Origin: Pseudomonadota bacterium | Lineage (GTDB): Bacteria; Pseudomonadota; Alphaproteobacteria; Sphingomonadales; Sphingomonadaceae | Reading direction: 5' to 3' | DNA length: 26,526 nucleotides | Assembly (NCBI GenBank): GCA_023426225.1 | Contig: JAFABD010000153.1 | Location: 1-26,526, forward strand | Part shown: piece by piece, positions 22,774-26,526 of the stretch | How positions within the stretch are numbered: position 1 is the first letter of the stretch | Layout: each line of letters begins with the position of its first letter | The notes under the pieces: generated by a model | Database searches by the model: none | The model's input: only the letters and a program-made list of their open reading frames with translations | What the model was told of the DNA's origin: nothing | Made by a program: the position numbers and the translations under genes

Positions 22774-25656
22774 TCAACGCAGGATCAGGTGGATGAACGC
22801 GGTGCGACCGTAATTGTCGACCTCGGTCGCCCATTGCAGCTTGTCGCCGACCAGCCATTTCGGCTTTTCGCCGAGCGCATTGTAGAGTTCGTACTTGAGC
22901 GAGGCGAAGCGGGTGATCCGCTGCGTCAGGCTGAGGTCGAGCGTGCCGTAGCCCGAGCGGCCCGCATCCTGGATCGGCGTCGCGCCGATCGATTCGAGAT
23001 ATTTGCCGCGATAATTGTAGCGCGCGGTGAAGGCGCTGTGCAGGAACGGCGTGTGCCAGGTGACGCCGGCATTGGCGAGCACCGCAGGCTGATAGAGCAT
23101 CCGCCCGATGCTGCGCGAGCCGGTGTCGGTCGACACATCCATATGCCCCTTCATCCAGGTGAAGTTGGCGAACAGGTCGAACGTCTGGCCCGCAAAGGCC
23201 ATGCCGTTGTTTTCGACGCGCGCCTCGACCCCGAGCACGCGCGAGCCCGAGGCGTTGAGCGGCTGACGGATCCTGTACGGCACCTCGTCGATCGTCGTCA
23301 GGTTGGTGAGCGTATAGATGTCGTCGGCGATCCACTTGGCAAAGCCGCTGATCCCCACCAGCCCCTTGTTGCCGTTGAACCCCTGCGTCAGCGTGAGATC
23401 GAGGTTGGTCGCGCGGCGCGGCTGAAGATCGGGGTTGCCGCGGCTGATCGAGCAGGTGTCGCCGCCGTCGTCGGTCTGGCCGCAGCTCTTGACCTCGGCC
23501 TGGGCGACGTCGCCCGGCACGGGGCGGCCGATCGTGCGGCTGATCGACGCGCTGACCATCGTCGCGCGCGCCAGCCGGTATTCGGCCGAGAGCGACGGCA
23601 GGAAGAAGTCATAGCCGCCATGGCTGCGCACCGCGCCGTCGATCACGCCCGCGGTCTGGTGCGGCGTGTCGGCGGTGAAGCGCGTGTGATCGAACCGCAC
23701 GCCCCACACCATCGCGAAACGATCGGTCCGCCAATGCAGCGCAGCATAGGGCGTGAGCGTCGTTTCGACATAGCGATAATCGGCAATCGCGCTGTCATAG
23801 GCCGAGCTTTTGGCATCGACGGGCAGCGTCACCATCTTGTCGGCGAAATCATAGCGCAGCCAGGGCAGCCGCACCGGCGCACCCATCGCGAGATAGCCCG
23901 AATCGAACATATAGTCGGCCATGTTGCGGCCGAGCTGATATTCGGTTTCGTCGAGATCGCGCCGCAGCACGAGGTTGCGCCATTCGGCGCCGACCGCGAA
24001 ACCGAGCCCGCGATCCTTTTCGCCGGTGTTGTAGTTATAGTCGAGCCGCGCATTGCCCATGTCCTCGCGCGCGACGCGCGCCATCGTATAGGCGGTGCTG
24101 AGCAGATAGGGCGTCTTGGCCGGATCGAGCGCGGTCGGATCGCTGAGCGAGGTCGCATAGGGCAGCGTCCAGCGCGAATTGTCGCTGCGATAGGTGATGT
24201 ACGCCGCCTTGGGATAGGCGCGCGCCACCGCATAATATTGCGCGTTGTCGTAGAGCGCCTTGGTATAGCCGCCGCGCAGTTCGAGCACGCCCTGGCCCTG
24301 TTTCCACGAAAAGTCGCCGAGCCCGCCGACGAGGCGGCGGTTCCAGTCGTCGTGCCGGTCGCGGACATAGATCGAGTTGAGCTGTTGCCGCCCGCCGTCG
24401 GGCGTCTGATCGTAGACCGCGCTCTTGGTATAGAAATCCTGCTTGTTCATCGTGGAGTCTTCGTACCGCCGCCGGCCGAACCCGAGGATCGAGGCATAGA
24501 AACGATCGTCGGGCGACTGCCATTCGAGCTTGGCCGAGCCGCCATAGGAACGCAGCGTGTTGGTATAGCTGGCATATTGCTGGTCATAGGGGACGACCAG
24601 CCCGTTCCACGCCGGATCGGACGGACCGGCGAGCTTCTTGCCCGCCGCGCTGAAGAAATACTTGGTCTCCTGCCAATATTTGCCCGAGTTGCGGATGCGG
24701 TCCTGATATTCGCCGGTGACGATGATGCCGAACTGGCCGCCCGGGCCGAAGCGGTCGCTGACGACGCCCTTCAGCCCCTTGCCCCAGTGCGCGCCGCTGC
24801 CGCTGATCGCGTTGATGTGCGCCGGACCACGATAGGTCGAATAGATGCCGGTCGCGTCGAACACATGATAGAGGCCGCGATGATCGAACGCGCTGCGCGT
24901 CGCGATGCTGACGACGCCGCCGATCGCGTCGCCGGGCAGTTCGGGCGTGAAGCTTTTATAGACCTGGTTGCCCGCGGTCATGTTCGACGGCACGAGCTGA
25001 AGATTGACCTTGCGCGAGCCGTCGCCGTCCGAACCGATCGACGCGATCGAGATGCCGTCGATCATCGTCGCGTTGAGATCGGACGCGATGCCGCGGATCG
25101 AGATGAAGCGCGGCGTGTCGCCTTCCTCGATCCCCGCGACGCCGGGGAGCGTGACGAGCTGTTCGACGACCGAGCCGTCGCCGCCCGCCAGCGTGTTGAC
25201 GTCGTCATAGCGGATCGTGTCGACCACCGCGGTCGCCTCGCGCGCCATGCGCGACGGGGTGCGGCGGCCGACGACGAGGATCGCCGAACCCGAATGGCCG
25301 TCGGGCGCGGGCGCATGTTCGGCGGTGACCGCATGGCCGAGCGTGACGACGGTGCCGTCGATCGCGCGCACGGTGATGCCGGTGCCGCGCAGCAGCCGGT
25401 CGAGCCCGGTGCGCAGATCGAACCGCCCCTTGACCGCGCCCGTCCGCTTGCCCTGCGTCAGCGCCTTGTCGACCAGGATCTGGACCCCGGCCTGGCGCGC
25501 GAACCGCTGAATCCCCGCCGCCGCGGGCTGGGCGGGAACGTCGAAGCCGACCGCCTGCTGCGCCATGGCGGGCGCGGCGAGGGCAGGTGCGGCGAGCGTG
25601 CTGGCGATCAGGCCGGTGCGGAACAGCCAGGCCGACCGGCGCGAGAGCGAAATCAT
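22774..25656 (-). CDS. TonB-dependent outer-membrane receptor with STN signalling domain
   Basis: A 960-residue receptor. A signal peptide (about 1-32, ending PAMA before QQAVGF) is followed by a secretin/TonB short N-terminal (STN) domain (about 35-107, FDVPAQPAAAGIQRFARQAGVQILVD), a plug domain (about 130-260, with TLPGVAGIEEGDTPRFISIRG) and a 22-strand-type barrel. The STN domain is the part that contacts a FecR-like anti-sigma factor, and such a gene lies just upstream. A GGAGG site (25661-25665) is 4 bp before the ATG. The C-terminus ends FIHLILR, not in an aromatic residue, which is a mild oddity. The ligand is unknown: iron-siderophore is typical of FecA-like receptors, but sphingomonads also use such receptors for sugars and other compounds. 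Confidence 0.93.
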   Translation of the reverse strand: MISLSRRSAWLFRTGLIASTLAAPALAAPAMAQQAVGFDVPAQPAAAGIQRFARQAGVQILVDKALTQGKRTGAVKGRFDLRTGLDRLLRGTGITVRAIDGTVVTLGHAVTAEHAPAPDGHSGSAILVVGRRTPSRMAREATAVVDTIRYDDVNTLAGGDGSVVEQLVTLPGVAGIEEGDTPRFISIRGIASDLNATMIDGISIASIGSDGDGSRKVNLQLVPSNMTAGNQVYKSFTPELPGDAIGGVVSIATRSAFDHRGLYHVFDATGIYSTYRGPAHINAISGSGAHWGKGLKGVVSDRFGPGGQFGIIVTGEYQDRIRNSGKYWQETKYFFSAAGKKLAGPSDPAWNGLVVPYDQQYASYTNTLRSYGGSAKLEWQSPDDRFYASILGFGRRRYEDSTMNKQDFYTKSAVYDQTPDGGRQQLNSIYVRDRHDDWNRRLVGGLGDFSWKQGQGVLELRGGYTKALYDNAQYYAVARAYPKAAYITYRSDNSRWTLPYATSLSDPTALDPAKTPYLLSTAYTMARVAREDMGNARLDYNYNTGEKDRGLGFAVGAEWRNLVLRRDLDETEYQLGRNMADYMFDSGYLAMGAPVRLPWLRYDFADKMVTLPVDAKSSAYDSAIADYRYVETTLTPYAALHWRTDRFAMVWGVRFDHTRFTADTPHQTAGVIDGAVRSHGGYDFFLPSLSAEYRLARATMVSASISRTIGRPVPGDVAQAEVKSCGQTDDGGDTCSISRGNPDLQPRRATNLDLTLTQGFNGNKGLVGISGFAKWIADDIYTLTNLTTIDEVPYRIRQPLNASGSRVLGVEARVENNGMAFAGQTFDLFANFTWMKGHMDVSTDTGSRSIGRMLYQPAVLANAGVTWHTPFLHSAFTARYNYRGKYLESIGATPIQDAGRSGYGTLDLSLTQRITRFASLKYELYNALGEKPKWLVGDKLQWATEVDNYGRTAFIHLILR

Positions 25657-25661
25657 GGAAC

Positions 25662-25685
25662 CTCCGGATTGACGACTTGCCGGAG
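25662..25685 (-). promoter_or_regulatory. Small inverted repeat covering the receptor ribosome site
   Basis: CTCCGG (25662-25667) and CCGGAG (25680-25685) form a 6-bp stem with a 12-nt loop. The arm nearer the gene contains most of the GGAGG ribosome site, so in the mRNA the site could be occluded. This may be chance. Confidence 0.25.
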
Positions 25686-25739
25686 AAGAGGCGCGGCGCG
25701 CGATTTTCCCTCAACCGCGCGACGAATTTTTTCGCGTTA

Positions 25740-26526
25740 CTATTCGATGACTATTTCATTACTGTTCTGCGTCACGCGCGCATTGCTGAGCCGCGCGAGC
25801 GCGCGCGCGAATTCGAGCGACTGGCTGGTCTGGAAATAGCCGACCAGCCGATATTGCGCGGCGCGCGCGTTGCGGATGCGGATCGGCCGCGTGCTGTAGC
25901 GGTTGAACTCGGCCGCGGCCTGGAGCCCGGTTTCGCCGTCGAGCCCGATTTCGCCGCGCCGCCACGCCAGCGCGTCGTCGACATTGACCGCGACCGGACG
26001 CGGCGGATCGGCCGCCAACACGCCGCGCGCGTCCGAGGCGGGAAGGAAGGCGCGGTTGCCGCGCGCGATCGCGACCGGCGGCGTCGAGGCGCCGTCGACC
26101 CAGGCGAGCACGCTGCCTTCGCTGACCACCACGGTGACGCCGTCGGCGTCGCGGCGCACCGAAAAGGCGGTGCCGGTGGCGCGGACATGGACGCGGCCGG
26201 CGCGCACCTCGAACGGGCGGGCGCGGTTGTGCGCGACCTGGAACCACGCCTCGCCCCGGCGCAGGCTGAGGTCGCGGCGTGCGGGGCGATAGGCGATGTC
26301 GAGCGCGCTGTCGGTGTTGAGCGCGGCGATCGAACCGTCGGCGAGCCGCACCGCGCGATGCTGACCGATCGCGGTCGCGACATCGGGCGCGACGGGAAGC
26401 GCGAACCACAATGCCGCCGCCGCCGCAAGCGTGGCGGGCAATGCGGCATAGGCAAGCGGGCGGCGCCACCCGCGCGGCATGCGTGCGGGGGCGAGGACGC
26501 CGTCGCGCTCGGGCTCGGGCTCGGGC
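25740..26526 (-). CDS. FecR family anti-sigma/sigma regulator, 5' end beyond window
   Basis: The frame is open to the right edge, and the codons before Met at 26480 look coding (Pro-Glu repeats, then ERDGVLAPAR), so the gene is cut by the window. The visible 261 residues include a membrane helix (LAYAALPATLAAAAALWFAL), then the periplasmic FecR domain (HRAVRLADGSIAALNTDS, LRRGEAWFQVAHN, VRATGTAFSVR, VVVSEGSVLAW) and a C-terminal STN-like/DUF4974 segment (AWRRGEIGLDG, AAEFNRYSTRPI, YRLVGYFQTSQ). Such proteins transmit the occupied-receptor signal to an ECF sigma factor. The receptor gene follows after 83 bp on the same strand; the N-terminal cytoplasmic part and the sigma gene would lie outside the window. 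Confidence 0.92.
   Translation of the reverse strand, partial: PEPEPERDGVLAPARMPRGWRRPLAYAALPATLAAAAALWFALPVAPDVATAIGQHRAVRLADGSIAALNTDSALDIAYRPARRDLSLRRGEAWFQVAHNRARPFEVRAGRVHVRATGTAFSVRRDADGVTVVVSEGSVLAWVDGASTPPVAIARGNRAFLPASDARGVLAADPPRPVAVNVDDALAWRRGEIGLDGETGLQAAAEFNRYSTRPIRIRNARAAQYRLVGYFQTSQSLEFARALARLSNARVTQNSNEIVIE

Noticed and set aside
22789..25839. Rightward open frame of over 1000 codons opposite the TonB receptor gene
   Set aside because: Arg/Asp/Ala/Val-rich mirror of a GC-rich gene; the opposite strand encodes a complete receptor with signal peptide, plug and barrel.

Overview
The window reads as chromosomal DNA of a GC-rich alphaproteobacterium, most likely a sphingomonad (Sphingomonadales). 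Pointers are very high GC at third codon positions, a FecR/TonB-receptor pair, an alphaproteobacterial-type FixLJ pair, a short GumB-type export lipoprotein with a Wzc-type kinase, and a small Arg-rich secreted protein of a kind I associate with sphingomonads. This assignment is inferred from gene content, not from a marker gene. I see no rRNA, tRNA, CRISPR array, insertion sequence or prophage.

Left part (about 90-7720), low-oxygen and nitric-oxide block. A single-domain response regulator and an alternative oxidase (ubiquinol oxidase) run leftward. Divergent from them is a haem-PAS oxygen sensor kinase with its regulator (fixL-fixJ, overlapping by 11 bp). Facing fixJ and ending beside it is a leftward set: quinol-type nitric oxide reductase (norB), nnrS and an Nfu-type Fe-S scaffold protein, the last two overlapping by 4 bp. 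Together they look like oxygen sensing, an alternative terminal oxidase, NO removal and Fe-S repair. No nitrite reductase and no fixK/fnr-type regulator lies inside the window.

Middle (about 7870-15900). A lipid-anchored subtilisin-family autotransporter-like protease runs leftward. After a small acidic ORF comes the rightward operon ydbH-ynbE-ydbL, an AsmA-like bridge system proposed to move phospholipid between inner and outer membranes. A stretch of lower GC and doubtful coding content follows (14377-15059), then a small unknown gene and a small secreted Arg-rich protein on the opposite strand.

Right part (about 16100-26526). A rightward exopolysaccharide/O-antigen block holds a Wzy/O-antigen-ligase family protein, a Wza/GumB-type export lipoprotein, a Wzc-type co-polymerase/tyrosine kinase with a Tyr-Gly tail, a TPR-like protein with a possible sugar-binding C-terminal domain, and an SDR oxidoreductase starting 11 bp later. 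No glycosyltransferase or flippase is present, so this is the polymerisation/export half of a split locus. Convergent to it is a TonB-dependent receptor with an N-terminal STN domain, preceded by a FecR anti-sigma gene that runs off the right edge, as expected for a FecIRA-like iron or substrate signalling unit whose sigma gene would lie outside the window.
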